Assembly: GCA_022836615.1 (NCBI GenBank)
Contig: MU405272.1
Span: 154,080 to 218,079, forward strand
From: Annulohypoxylon bovei var. microspora
Taxonomy: Eukaryota > Ascomycota > Sordariomycetes > Xylariales > Hypoxylaceae
Length of the DNA stretch: 64,000 nt
Direction: 5' to 3'
Shown: positions 43,182 through 55,774 of the stretch, in pieces
Numbering within the stretch: position 1 is the stretch's first letter
How the letters are laid out: every line of letters begins with the position of its first letter
Notes under the pieces: generated by a model
Database searches by the model: none
What the model was told of the DNA's origin: nothing
The model's input: the letters and a program-made list of their open reading frames with translations, nothing else
Program-made: the position numbers and the translations under genes

Positions 43182-46180
43182 ATGGGAAGAAAAGGTTGGA
43201 CCTCTCAAAGAAACGACGTCATCCGCAGGATGAAATTGAAAATGGCCCCAGATTCGACGAAAAACAACGATCGCTTAGCAACGACTTCAACAACATCTTC
43301 TACTACTACTACTCATCATTACACAATGAAGACCTCTACGAGACCTCCTCTGGTCTCATCTCATTCCCATTCCCATTCCCATGCTTCTCGACACGCCCAA
43401 GCAAATACGCAATCCTTTCGTTCTAATAGAACAACAACACCTACAGTGTCACCTCGCATGCCTCATTCTGTCGGTCAACCTTTACCCCCCAGTGCTAAAT
43501 TATCACCTGCCGTAATGGATGTTCGGTCACCGAGTCCTAACTATTTCGGCCTCAACGTTGACCATACAAACGGTGATATTCGAGACTCAGCTGTCGCCCC
43601 CCTCGATCATTGGAGCCCCCCAAGCTCATCTGTCAAGTCATTTGGTGCCGCAATACCAAAGCAAGTACCCCTTGATGCGAACCCTGAATTTGAAGCTTTC
43701 AGACGTCAAGTCGATGCAAACCGGTCTAAGGGTTTTAGCCTAGGCAATCCCCATTTCGCGCCGCTTCAGTCGCCTTTGTCTACGAGACCTAGGCCGCCTC
43801 GTTTGTCAACCAACCACAGTGATAATTCCTCGGATTTATCTAGTTCCAGGTCTTTAAGCGGAAGGGTTCACGATGGGCGGATGGACATCGATACAGACAG
43901 CTTACACGACTCTGCGTATGTATCATCAGATTCGAAGAGGAATTCAGAGGTGTCGCTGAATCCGCCCTCATTTAGCAACATGCCGCGTTTCGAGTCTCCT
44001 GCTCACGCTGACTCTCCCTTTGAGCCCTTGCGTAGAACGACGTTTTCCAAGTCTGAAGATCGTCATCCTCGACTATCATTACCACATGAGAAGTTGGAAC
44101 AGTCACTGGAACCCATGAAACCTCGTGCCGAGACTCTACCGACAGCACTTGAAAGTGGCCCTGGACTCATTTTACCAAGTCAACTCAAAGATATGCTTTC
44201 GAATATGCCAGAAAATGAGTTTCTTCTGCTAGATATTCGTGTATCTACTCACTACGCACAGTCACGAATCCGTGGCGCTCTGAACCTTTGCATACCGACA
44301 ACTCTTTTGAAGCGAGCTACGTTCAACCTGGAGAAACTACGACATACCCTTCAGATCGAAGAGGACCAACACAAGTTTGCGCAATGGCCAAGCGTCAAAT
44401 ATCTCATTGTCTATGACGGTTCTTCAACGGAGAAGCGGGATGCGGTTTCGGCGATAAATATGTTCAAGAAATTTTCAAACGAGGGCTTCTCTGGAAACCC
44501 CTTTCTTCTACGAGGTGGCTTCCATGCCTTCGCGACTGAATATTCTACATTTATCGATCATCAGTCGGCGTCGAAGCGACCGGGTACCTGTATTACCTTG
44601 CCAGAAGGCGGACGACCGAGCTTCGCTCCCGTGATCGGTGGTGTAATGCTCCCGTCTACTGCCAATAACCCCAATCCGTTCTTCAGTAATATTCGGCAGA
44701 ATATGGATCTAGCAGACGGTGTCGGTCAGATGGATATTTCCGTGCCATCTAATTTAGACTCTGATATTCTTCCTCACTGGCTTCAAGATGTAACCAAATC
44801 GTCAGACCATGGCAAGAAAGCATCTGACCGGTTCCTGCAAATCGAGCGCAGAGAGCAATCTCGTATGAAGGAGGCCTACGCATCCTTTAACACATCCACG
44901 ACTTCAAGTCAGCAACTTGGTAAAGTTTGCCTTTCTGGGGTGGAAAAGGGTGGCAAAAACCGTTACAAAGACATTCTTCCCTTTGAACATGCTCGTGTCC
45001 ACTTAACCGGTCGACCCGAAGGTGTTTGCGATTACATCAACGCCAGCCACGTTCAAGCCTCACGGAGCTATAAGCGCTATATTGCGTCACAGGGCCCTCT
45101 GCCAGCCACCTTTGATGTAAGTTCATCTAGCGTAACATTCCCGTTCCGGTAGTTCTAAGACTAACTACTCTCATTTAGGACTTCTGGTCGGTTATATGGG
45201 ATCAAGATGTTCGCGTCATAGTCATGTTAACCGCGGAATCGGAAGGCGGTCAGCTCAAATGCCATTCATATTGGCAGAACAGGGAGTTTGGATCTATTAG
45301 GCTTAAGCCGTTGTCCGAAAAGAAGGTATCGCTTGATATTGACAAGCATCGGTCAACCTCTGGGACTGCGTCATCCGCAAGCAACGCGTCGGAATATGGG
45401 CGACGCCGTGCTAATACTACAACTACGTTCGAGTCCGCCCAAAACATCCAGCCTCCTCAACCCCAGCCTGAGACCCCTTACGTTATTGTTAGGAAATTTG
45501 CGCTGTCACACTCTTCTCACCCGTTCTCCCCCATCCGCGAGATTACTCAACTGCAGTACGCATCATGGCCCGATTTCGGTGCACCAGCCCAGCCGTCACA
45601 CCTACTAGCCCTTGTTGAACTAGCCAACGTGATGCAACGCGCAGCGCTACCCGTTAACGCGAACTCGATCGCCGCATCGGTTGCCTTTGAGAATCCAGCG
45701 GCTATGAGCTGGTATGAGGAGCCCGAATCTGATGCAAACGCTCGACCGATGCTGATTCATTGTTCCGCTGGATGTGGTCGAACTGGTACCTTCTGCACGG
45801 TTGATAGCGTAATAGACATGCTAAAGCGGCAGCGTCTGTCAACGATGAATCGGTCAGATGCAGATGGAGACGTTAGCATGTCAGAAAGTTCTCCTGTTCG
45901 TCGCAGGAGTGCCGCCCCTAATGGCCTTAAGCTCAAGCCACTGGAATATGGACATAGGGAAATAGAAGCTGGTTGGCTCGAGGATACGGACCTTGACTTG
46001 GTTGAGACGACCGTCGAGGATTTCAGGCAGCAACGGCTAAGCATGGTCCAAAGCTTACGACAATTTGTCCTCTGCTACGAGACCGTAGTGGAATGGGTCT
46101 GGAGAATTCAGGAGAGGAACAATCGGTTGCCCGGGGGCAGGGGACGACCACGGAGCGAAATTCTAGAGTTTCGAAGGTGA
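43182..46180 (+). CDS. Rhodanese-like plus protein tyrosine phosphatase (Pyp type)
   Basis: Two exons, 43182-45116 and 45179-46180, joined by a 62-nt phase-0 intron with a CTAAC branch site; 978 residues. The N-terminal third is Ser/Pro-rich and disordered. A rhodanese-like domain lies at about residues 326-458 (NEFLLLDIRVSTHYAQSRIRGA, VKYLIVYDGSS); the active-site position reads YDGSS with no cysteine, so it is probably non-catalytic. The phosphatase domain follows: RYKDILPFEHARV, the WPD loop at about 775-777 and the signature HCSAGCGRTG at about 839-848 with the nucleophile Cys 840. This architecture matches fission-yeast Pyp1/Pyp2, which dephosphorylate stress MAP kinases. The start is uncertain: an in-frame ATG 20 codons later would also fit. 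Confidence 0.9.
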
Positions 46181-47273
46181 AGAGAATGGTGGAGCCCTCT
46201 CACTTGAACAGGGTTTCAAGATCGCCAACTGTTCGTCAGGTTGGGACGGGAATCCGGGGAGGGCTCACGGGGGAAAAAAACTGCATACATTCGCATTTGG
46301 CATTAACACAGCATTCTGACTTGATCGGATGGTTCATATCATTGGCTAGACGGTCTAGCCAGGCAAGGCGACCACGGTGTTTATAGGGTCCGGGGTTATA
46401 GGCGTTTTTCCGGCATCACGGCATGGCATATCTTTGAATTTTTGAGCGAGACGAAAGCATTGCACACAACAACTGGACAGTAGAGCAAGGAATATGGAAA
46501 GGGAAGACACACAAAGGGTTAACTTACAACAGTGCCTAAGAGCAGCAGCCACGTCGGCGATGGGGATTTTGTACATTATCGATGGTGGTGGGGAGGGGTG
46601 TGACGGTGGATGGGCGCTGCTACTACTACTGGTCGATACCGTAATTCGTAATGGCGAGTACTGAGCTACATACACCTACTTGCCAGTACGGAGCAGAGAT
46701 AGATGGATACATAATCGATACTCTGCATTTTAACTGTTCTTCGCCCTTTGATAGTGACGGGTTGAAGTATTTCTTTTCAGGTAAGATGTGTTATTAGAGT
46801 TGTGGTAACTATTATCTGATCGTATTTGACTAGTAGGACATGTTAATATGAGATTATACGTGTGGCGAAGTAGAATGGTGTTTCGATCTAGCACGCCTCA
46901 GTACGACATTGGTAGGTAACCCCTACTCATGATGATAAATCTAGTAGAATCATTTGTACATACCCTCGATCACGGCTTCACCTCACACCCCTAAACAACT
47001 GTAGCCATAGCATGGAAGGACTACATACCGAAAACAGTCACAATGAAGCAATACCCGCATATTCTCTAGAAAGAGCAAGACCTCGATGAATTATTCTCGC
47101 CCGTCCCGCGTCACCTCTAGGATTAATGTACACTTTATAGAATAGTTTTATCTTCGACTCCGCAAAGCCGTCATCACACCGACCCCAACGGCCACGCCGA
47201 AGCCCGTAGCGACGCAGAAGCATGCCGGAAGACGGAACCACCAATCCACGCCATGGTAAGCAAGCGCACTCGC
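46181..47273. other. Intergenic between convergent genes
   Basis: 1.1 kb of 3' flanks of the phosphatase and RPT6 genes. Short frames here (for example 47038-47409 minus) overlap RPT6 or are chance. No RNA gene or repeat was recognised. Confidence 0.5.
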
Positions 47274-48543
47274 TTATTTCCAGAACTTTTGGAGCGAGAC
47301 CTCCTTGTCGTCGTGCTTGTTTAGGATCTTGGCGGTTGCCAGCTCGAAGTCCTCCTGGGTGACGTGGACCCTGCGCTCGCGCAGGGCGTACATACCCGCC
47401 TCCGTGCACACGCCCTTGAGCTCGGCACCGGAGCAGCCGTTCATCTTCTCGGCGATCTTAGTCAGGTTGATGCCGCGCGTCAGGTTCATCTTGCGGCTGT
47501 GGATGCGCAGGATGTCGGCGCGCGCCTCGACCGACGGCGGCGGGAACTCGATCTTGCGGTCGATGCGGCCCGGCCGCAGCAGCGCGGGGTCGAGGATGTC
47601 GAGACGATTCGTCGCCATGATGACTTTGATGTTCTTGGTCGGCTCGAAGCCGTCCAGCTGGTTGAGGAGTTCGAGCATTGTTCGTTGGACTTCTGAGTCG
47701 CCACCGGAAGATCCCTCTACTCTCGATGAACCGATAGAGTCGATTTCGTCCATGAAGATGATGGACGGCGCGTGCTCTCGAGCCATGACGAATAGCTCAC
47801 GCACCATACGGGAACCCTCACCGATGTACTTCTGCACAAGCTCGGAACCAGAGACTCGGATAAACTTGCAGTCGGTGTGGTGTGCGACGGCTCGGGCCAA
47901 TAACGTCTTTCCCGTTCCAGGAGGGCCATAGAGAAGAACACCCTTTGGTTGGGCGATACCAAGCGATTCGAAAAGTTCGGGGTGCTTCAAGCCAAGTTCG
48001 ATAACTTCCTTGATTTCCTTGATCTGCTGATCTAGACCACCGATCATGTCGTACGTGCTGTCGGGCACCTTTTCCACCATCATGAGGGATACGAGGGGGT
48101 CGACGGAGGACGGGAGGATCTTCTCGAGCTTGTAGGAGTCGGACAGGAGCGTAACCCGTTTGCCTACCGTAAGCTTCGCTATATCTACCGAGTCGGAAAC
48201 GTCGACGACTGCAAACAATCAGCTAAAGCGGGGTGATGGAGTGATTCCAAGTCATACCGTATTTGCCTTCTGGGTGTACCTTCACTAATACCTTCTTTGT
48301 TCCCATCACCTTGACTACTTCACCAACATACGACCCAGGTTGCTGCAGAAGCCCTAGTTCTTCTCTCAGCAGCCGCACCCTCGAGTTGTAGTCATTACGC
48401 TGAGCCTCGAGACGTCTCAGAACGGCTTGGCCCTTAAGAATTTCGAGCTTCATCGCCTCGATCTTGTTGTGGTAGTAGTTGTCGAGCGCCATGATTGCTA
48501 GGGCCCCTTCGGGAGAATGAGAATCGTATGTGTCGTATTTCAA
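47274..48543 (-). CDS. RPT6: 26S proteasome regulatory ATPase Rpt6
   Basis: Two exons on the minus strand, 48258-48543 and 47274-48208, with a 49-nt intron in phase 1; 406 residues. The splice restores HPEGKYVVDVSDSVDIAKL, the expected Rpt6 sequence. The N-terminus is a coiled coil (about residues 20-65), followed by the OB-fold and then the AAA+ ATPase: Walker A GPPGTGKT at 190-197, Walker B IIFMDEID at 245-252, then IMATNRLDILDPALLRPGR with the arginine fingers. The C-terminus ends SLQKFWK. It is one of six ATPases in the proteasome base ring that unfold substrates and open the 20S gate. Very highly conserved, so assignment is secure. The 3' half is much more GC-rich than exon 1. Confidence 0.97.
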
Positions 48544-50173
48544 GTTTACGGGGGTTGATAATATGGATTTGCGATGATTCGGAAATAGAGGAGGCGTATA
48601 TTATGAACGGTGAGAATGATGAATTGTAGTTGCAGTTGGGATAAGGCGACGAAAGTAATGGTGAGGCTAAAGAATGCGCCAATGATGGCCCGGACAAGGG
48701 TAGGTCAGGTAAAGCTTAGATCTGGCGCAGGCAGGTGCAGTACAACGCGTTCCGGAACTACGGCGAATCTAAAATTCCGGTATGGCAACGGTCCGGGGCC
48801 GGGGATGTCCACTCCCGACCTTGGAACTCAATTCAATTGGAAGTATCTATGTATTCGATCATCGATATGGAGAAAATGCCAAGAATTTGCATTGAGGTAA
48901 GCTCGCAGGTTCCCATGCACTAATTACGTAGATTGCGAGGAGCTTTCCAGAACTTTTCAAGCAATATGTGCGAGGAGACCTGTTCAGATGACGACTGTTT
49001 CGTCAAACACCGAATCCTGCAGATATAGGTCTACAACACAATACTTCAGGTAATTACCAATATCATTCGCGAATATGTATTAGATTGTGGAAATTGAAAA
49101 TACCCAGACACCTTCTTATATCGAAAAGGCGTCGATAGCTCAAGAGTACTAGTTGCAGCTTAGCATGTTTCTTGACAGGCGCGGCTGCCGGTTTTTGTTA
49201 TATGGAGTACGTATACCTAACACAAAATCAAAGTGTCTAAACAGGGGTTGAAGAATGCTGCAGCACCGACCCATCTTAGGGACCAACCTGGTTCCATTTT
49301 GGGGAAGGAATAGCACACCTTCATACGCCATAGGGCTCCATAGCTGCCTGTAATTCCTTGTAACTTCCCTGTAAAGCTGTAGGTAATCTGGTAATCAACG
49401 AATTTCTAGGCGGGATGGGTTTGATCGGGGAACGCTAATCATTGTCCACTCACACAGTAAATAATCACGAGGAATAATCACGACTCGGGACTAGATTTGC
49501 TGGTCTGGAACTTCACTCCACCATCTTGACCCTCCACACATCCACTGTCCGTCAGCCATGTGCTACGTTCGTGATAGCACTTGAAGCCATGCTTTGTGTG
49601 TTGCATGAGATCTGACTGAACGGTAGTCGGTAGTCGTAAGCTGTCTCTCAGCTTTTTAATTACAGTCCTTTCTGTTTAACCCTACCACCTACCACCTACC
49701 ACCTTACACACCTAGGAACCTATTGGAATATTCGGTCCCTCAAACTAATCAACTAATTATTCATCCTTCCTATTTTCATTCCTTCTTATCTTTTTTTTCT
49801 TCGGCACCTAAAAATTCCTGTGATAAAGTTGCTTGTTTTGCTCATCCGAATTGTTTATCATCCGAAGATCTCCGCATCGCGATTCGCCAGCGAGACATGC
49901 TGCAGCAACATACAGCACGCTAGATCTGCAGCAAGACATACCACACACATTCCTTACAGCATCTATTCCCCTCCAAGGCTCCATCGAAACATCGCCTGGC
50001 TCTCCTCGTCATTTGTCTTTGGTCCGTTGCCAGAGTTGAAGCTAAATTCGGATACTGTCTTCCCTTATCCAGCTGTCTTTGTCTTAGCCTCCGAAAAAAA
50101 CAACTTTCGCATGTTCCACAGTTAGCTTGATACAACTTCGTTGGCAGCGAAGACCTCGCATATCTTGCTAGCG
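48544..50173. promoter_or_regulatory. Divergent intergenic region, RPT6 / VNX1
   Basis: 1.6 kb between divergent start codons. It contains three adjacent ACCTACC units at about 49682-49702 and a pyrimidine-rich leader before VNX1. No proteasome-type control element could be confirmed by eye. Confidence 0.45.
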
Positions 50174-53100
50174 ATGGACCCCCCTTCGCAAGATAGCAGT
50201 AGCTCTACTGCTCCTCCCTCGCCAACCGATTCGCGACAACCACCTATTCGACGCGAGATTAGGGAAGCTAGAAACGTAGAGGTTGTCCCCGAAAGTTATC
50301 AGTCTAGCGAGACTGTGCGGAGAAGAACAGAACAGTCCTATGGTGCGTTGCCGTGATCTAAATATCCCTTCCCTCCACATAGCCGTCTCCCTAAACCTAA
50401 TTCCGACTCTCGTGGAAGCTGGTCGATGTCATATCAACCCCCCACTTATGAGTACCTAGACTTTGACTAACCTGACTCTATGGACAGGCACACTGCAAAC
50501 ACCACCACCCGCGAGCAGCGGCGCGCAGTATCTGGGAGATTCCACTGCCCACGACCGATCGCATTCAAGAACTGGATCTCAGCAACCTCGTTCTCCTCTA
50601 TTAGGTCCTGACCGTGGTCGACAGCGTCCTAGAAAGCCCGCTATGCCACGCAGAGCCTCGTCGAACACATTAGCTCCTCATCGCGGTGAGGTATTCTCAA
50701 CAGACGACGACATCACCGAGGTAGGAAGTGAAACTACTATACGACAGCCGCCCTTCTCCCCCATACCGGCGTACAGTAATGAATCATCGAGGCCGCCGTC
50801 TACACTGAGACGACGAAGCATGGCCCCGCCGGCTTTGTCCCGAGTACACTCGAGTCGTAGTGCCGGACCCGATGAGGAGGGTATTGATGAACTGGTAGAA
50901 GAGGAAGATGACGAAGAAATACACCTACCATCACAGCCGCATGAAGAAGCTGTATCACCAGATGTACCTCCTGACTCTAGTATTAATGGCGACGAGGACG
51001 ATGATGTTAGCGACGCCGAGAGCTTCACCTTGAAGGATCGTCAGCAAGCCATCAACGAGACGCATCCATTTGGTATCAGGATTTGGAAACCAGCGTTGTA
51101 CAAGAAAGATCGATCGGTTCAGAAGACCGCCGAGGGTGATATTCATTCTTCTCCTGGAGGTCGGGTTAGTAGTTGGTTACTATTCTTCAATATCATATGG
51201 ACGTTGGCATTTGGTTGGTGGATGGCCTCGTTTGCTGCGCTTGGCGCGGGAGCCTGCTTCATCTTCGCGGCAGCTCCTAGCGGGAGAGAATATGGTCGCG
51301 TACTATGGGGCTTGGCCGGCTATCTCTTCTATCCGTTCGGGAAATTCGTGCGACTCGAGCAAGACGAAGCATATCTAGATGAGGATCAAGGTGAAGGTCG
51401 GAGCATTAGCGAGTACGAACAATGGCAAAGCGGCGACCTGGAGTATGGCCGACTTTTCTTTGGCCCCGAACGAAACCGCTCGATCATAGGCCGATCAAGA
51501 AGAAGCATCGATTCTGAACCTAGCGAGACAGATAGCTTACTCCCCCGTTCAAGACGCTACGAACCCTCGATTGATCCGGGACAGCGACTAAAGAGACGTC
51601 TTTTCGGTCGAGGACAATGGAATATCGGTCGAGTCATCTTCTTCATCTTCTTCTGGGGCCTCATCACGCCTTCTTTGATTATTGTCTCCGCTATCTGTTG
51701 GTTTCTGGTGTTTTGGATTCCGATGGGTAAAGTCACAAACCTCCTCTTTGATCACCTTAGAAGGCATCCATTGGCTTTAACTTTCGAGTCCGACATCATT
51801 AGTGCCAGGACATCCGATGGCCCGCACGCATCTATCCTCCTTTGCACGTACAGAGCTGTTGGCTCAAAGTATTGGAAGTACACTATTGACGGCACCAACA
51901 TATTCCTGATTAACCTCATGGCTGTCGTCATTTTCGTCATCTTTGACTGGCTTGTGCTCGATACTATTCTCCACATTGAGAACTTCATAACGTCTCCAGG
52001 CTTCTTATTCGTGGCTGGCTTATTCTCTATCATCCCCCTAGCATACTTCATCGGCCAGGCCGTTGCATCTATCTCCGCCCAGTCTTCTATGGGCCTAGGT
52101 GCAGCAATCAATGCTTTCTTCTCGACAATCGTGGAGGTCTTTCTCTACTGTGTTGCGCTCAAAGATGGCAAGGGCCGACTAGTCGAGGGCAGCATCATCG
52201 GAAGTATCTTCGCCGGTATTCTCTTCCTGCCTGGAATATCCATGTGTTTCGGTGCCATCAAACGCAAAACCCAGCGCTTCAATGCCAGATCTGCCGGAGT
52301 CACCTCAACTATGCTTATATTCGCTACTGTTGCTGCATTTGGACCCACGCTCTTCTATCAAATCTATGGTACCCACGAGCTTCAATGCCAGAGCTGTACT
52401 GATTTTCTGTGGACCGGGGAACGGGACTGTCGCCGCTGCTATTATTCTCAAGTACCAGCTCTTGATGACCGCTTTTATATCGAGGCGGTGCGTCCGTTCT
52501 GCTATGTAGCTGCCATCTGTCTTTTCATTTCATATGTTATCGGTTTGTGGTTTACTCTTAGAACGCATGCCGCTGTCATTTGGAATACCGAGGTCGATGA
52601 GAAGAAGCATGAAGAGATCCAGCACCATGCGCCGCGAATGTCTGAAATACGGAATCTTGCCGACTCGACGACTGGCACCGATATTCGAGACAGCAATCTA
52701 TACAAGCGTATTTTAGGCCAATCGTTGAGACAGGTCGGACTAGAAGAGAGTCGCCACACGCGCCAGCCATCAGAGGGAATTCCGATAAACGGTGGTTTCC
52801 AGACACCACACAAGGTTCCCCCGAAGGATATCATGAGTGTCAGTGTCATGGATAGCATACGTTCAAATGTTCATATTCCTGGCTTTTCCGATGCAGAGAA
52901 CAGCAGCCTTGTCCGTAGCGTCACTGAGGTGGCCGCTACAGCAGCAGCTATTGCTGCCCGCGACGCCCGAGGGTCACGTCGTTTCTCTAGCCAGCCATCC
53001 AACGCAGGTGCCAGCACTTCGGCAGCACGTCCTACCCCTATCCGCTCTTCCACATTTCCTGTCGATATAGAGGAAGTTGGCGAACAAGCCCAGGCTTCCC

Positions 53101-53783
53101 ACGGAGGACACGATGCTCCGAACTGGAGCCGGACGAAGAGTTCAATTATTCTGATGGGTGCCACCGTTCTCTATGCAATTGTTGCTGAGATCTTGGTCGA
53201 CACCGTAGACGTCGTCTTAGACAACTATGCAGTCGATCCAAAATTCCTTGGTATTACACTATTCGCTCTGGTACCCAACACCACCGAATTTTTGGTAAGC
53301 ATCGATTCTTTTAACTCTACTTTAGACTCGCGACTAATCTTACTATAGAACGCCATTTCTTTCGCCATGAATGGTAACATTGCCTTGTCGATGGAAATCG
53401 GTTCTGCATACGCCCTACAGGTCTTCCTGCTTCAGATTCCCGCTCTTGTTTTCTTCTCGGCAGTCTACTCTCTACCACCGGCAGGCGAATCGGACCCTAC
53501 GAATTGGACATTCAGCCTCCTATTTCCACAGTGGGACATGGTGACTGTTATCTTGTGCGTGTTCTTGCTCAGCTACATGTACGGTGAAGGCAAGAGCAAC
53601 TACTTCAAGGGCAGCATCCTGATCCTAACGTATCTGGTGGTTGTGATTGGATTCTACTTCTCTAGCTACACGGATTCTAAGATGGGCCAAATGGGCGTCA
53701 GTCGATTCGACACCCTTGGATCTGACGGCGTCTGGCAGACCTATAAAACGATTGGGCAGGGGACCGGCGGGCGAGCATACTAG
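50174..53783 (+). CDS. VNX1: Vacuolar monovalent cation/H+ antiporter Vnx1-like (CaCA family)
   Basis: Three exons: 50174-50342, 50488-53294 and 53349-53783; introns of 145 nt (phase 1) and 54 nt (phase 0), both with CTAA-type branch sites; 1136 residues. The first splice joins EQSYG to TLQTPPPASS. The long N-terminal cytosolic region (about 300 residues) is polar with acidic runs, followed by many membrane spans. The first exchanger repeat contains GLGAAINAFFSTIVEVFLY. The second is ALVPNTTEF joined across intron 2 to LNAISFAMNGNIALSMEIGS, so the splice is supported by the conserved motif. This long form with the HPFGIRIWKPALYKK region matches fungal Vnx1, which exchanges Na+/K+ for H+ at the vacuole. 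A Ca2+/H+ role is possible from the family alone. Confidence 0.9.
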
Positions 53784-54865
53784 GAGGGTATGGATTTTTA
53801 AAAGCTCTTCGCGTATACGTTGACGAGCTCTCACTTTTTGTAACATGGCCGCGATCGATCGCGGATTTTTCAGATCGCGATTTTTCTACTCAATTGTGAT
53901 ATCCCTAGTACCATTTTTGTTGTCACGGTCACTGCATAATCAGGTGTCAATGTCGGAGTTCGGATAGTTCTTGCCGGTCCTTGGTCTGAGGTTTTTTTCG
54001 TCGGCGCAGTCGTTGGACTGCTTCTCTAGGCATAAGGGCATGGCGAGGCGGAGTAGGTACATAAGATAAGCATCCTTAATAGATCCTATACATGAGGCTA
54101 CGTCGGGGTTTGAAAATGTGTGCGTAGGTGACTTGTCCGTGTCATGGAGGCAGGACCAGTTCAGCTTGTAAAGAATCGAATAATCAGCGAGTCGACCTGT
54201 CCTCTAACTGCTTGATAGCCAATCTTTCATTCTACACAAGAGTTGGCCGCAGAGTGTCATATTTAATTACTTGCCCTCTAGTATGTAGAATAAAGGTAGA
54301 GAAGATTTAGGTTTCTCCTGGAAGAGTATCGTCAAGACAGCCGGCATTCCTAGGAGAATCCGATGTTAAACTAAAGCATCACCATATATTACTATCCCAG
54401 CAGCAATAAATGTAGTCTATCACGAGCTCTGGGGAATCACTATGATGATGAAAATATTAGTTGACTCCGACGATGTTCGGTCTAGCAATAAGACATAGAC
54501 GGACTCGATTACCGCAAGAGTACAGGCAAAGAGATTGAGGCGTATGGGGAACGATGTCAGTATTCAATGAAGATCAGATATATCGCGACGACGTCGACGG
54601 TCGCGTATACTACTATTGAACGTCACTGAGATTGATGAACACCTAGATGGAATATTTAAACAGCAGGTTCAAACCACCATTGCGACCAGTAGAGGGCTTA
54701 AATCTAGAACTTCAATTTACCCGTTACGATAACCGTTAATACACAAAATGGACATAGAATTGAAAATTTCACGGATATGTGGATCAGTCACGATAGTAAA
54801 TAGCGGGGACATCTTCCTCACTTCGAGCGTCAAGCGCGCGAAAGCAACGAAAAGATAAATAAGAG
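53784..54865. other. Intergenic, VNX1 to U3
   Basis: About 1.1 kb of 3' flanks of VNX1 and U3. No gene was recognised. A GATCGCGAT-rich palindromic patch occurs at about 53851-53882. Confidence 0.5.
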
Positions 54866-55164
54866 CCTGTCAGACGTCCGCCATCGCCCACCCCGGCCAC
54901 GCGCCCGAAGGCAAGACCGTGACAAATCGGGGTTGAGATCATCACCACTCTCTATACAGCGCCTCTCGCGAGGACGCCGCCATCCTTGCGGACAGATCGA
55001 GAGTAAGGAACAAAGCCGCCAGAGGCAGCAGTGTTCCCGAAATAAGATATTCACTCTAGGGCGACGGGGATATGGTTCATCAACCAGGGTGGGATCTGTG
55101 GCTCCTGTAAGGAACACAGAGTGGGACGACTACTATAGAAATGATTCTCTGAAGTATTGTCGAC
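54866..55164 (-). ncRNA. U3: U3 small nucleolar RNA
   Basis: Minus-strand RNA gene of about 299 nt. The 5' end GTCGACAATACTTCAGAG and the box A stretch AATCATTTCTATAGT (plus-strand 55132-55147) match U3 of yeast and animals almost exactly. A TTGATGAAC box (55076-55084), a box C TGATGATCT (TGATGA at 54939-54944) and a terminal box D GTCTGA (54870-54875) lie in the expected order. U3 guides early cleavages of pre-rRNA in the SSU processome by pairing with the 5' ETS and 18S. No intron is needed in this model. A TATA box sits about 50 bp upstream. The 5' end is placed at the GTCGAC after a pyrimidine run; the 3' end may be off by a few bases. Confidence 0.88.
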
Positions 55165-55774
55165 ATGAGGAAAAAAGAAAGAAAAAAATTTCAAAAGCCG
55201 CGAGGGGAGTTGGGTTTATATACCTTTCCGGAGGAGGGCTGGAGGGTCCGTGCGCCCGCTGCAATCAGCCAGGGGTGCCAGGCAGCTGTGAGAAGATTTT
55301 TTCTTCGCGGTGGTGGGGCACGTTTCTATTTTTTCATTGGTCAGAAACTCGCAAGCGTTGATTTACACAAGTACTTCGTACTGTTTGTCTGGATTTCTTT
55401 GCAATGTGATTGGCCTATGCGATTGGCCTATGCGATTACTCATTACTAAGATTCAGTTTAACTTTCTTCGACAATCAGCAGAGTTTCCACTGTGACTCAC
55501 TAAAATACCGACTTTTCCATACTGTATCAACCTAGAATGAGGCTCAATAGATCACTGTGAGGCCTATGCGTACCCACAATGAGTCACACCGTAGCTACGG
55601 CCTCAATTTCTCGGCCAATCAGAATGAATCTAACTGCCGTACGCTACATCCAGGATAGGACTAGCGCCGTATTATGCCGCCTGCCTGCCCCCTCACCGCC
55701 CCCAGCTGGGTTTGGGAAAACTATATAAACCCAAGCTCCCTCCCGCTAATTTCAAATTTTTTCCTTTCTTCTTC
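55165..55774. promoter_or_regulatory. Bidirectional promoter for U3 (-) and U2 (+)
   Basis: Each RNA has a TATATAAACCCAA block: minus strand with TATA at 55215-55222 for U3, plus strand with TATA at 55722-55729 for U2, both about 50 bp before the RNA. Both continue with a CTCCC element and then a TTT(C/G)AAATTTTTT plus pyrimidine run ending at the RNA start. The middle has ATTGG (inverted CCAAT) at 55336-55340, 55409-55413 and 55422-55426, CCAAT at 55615-55619, and the decamer GGCCTATGCG at 55412-55421, 55425-55434 and 55561-55570. Confidence 0.8.

Noticed and set aside
43182..43480. CRISPR-like or regular repeat array
   Set aside because: CATTCC-type repeats here are within coding low-complexity sequence (Ser/His-rich). 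No spaced direct repeats occur anywhere in the window, and CRISPR is not expected in a fungus.
47304..47931. 208-codon plus-strand frame opposite RPT6
   Set aside because: A shadow of the GC-rich RPT6 coding strand; the conserved AAA+ ATPase on the minus strand explains the region.
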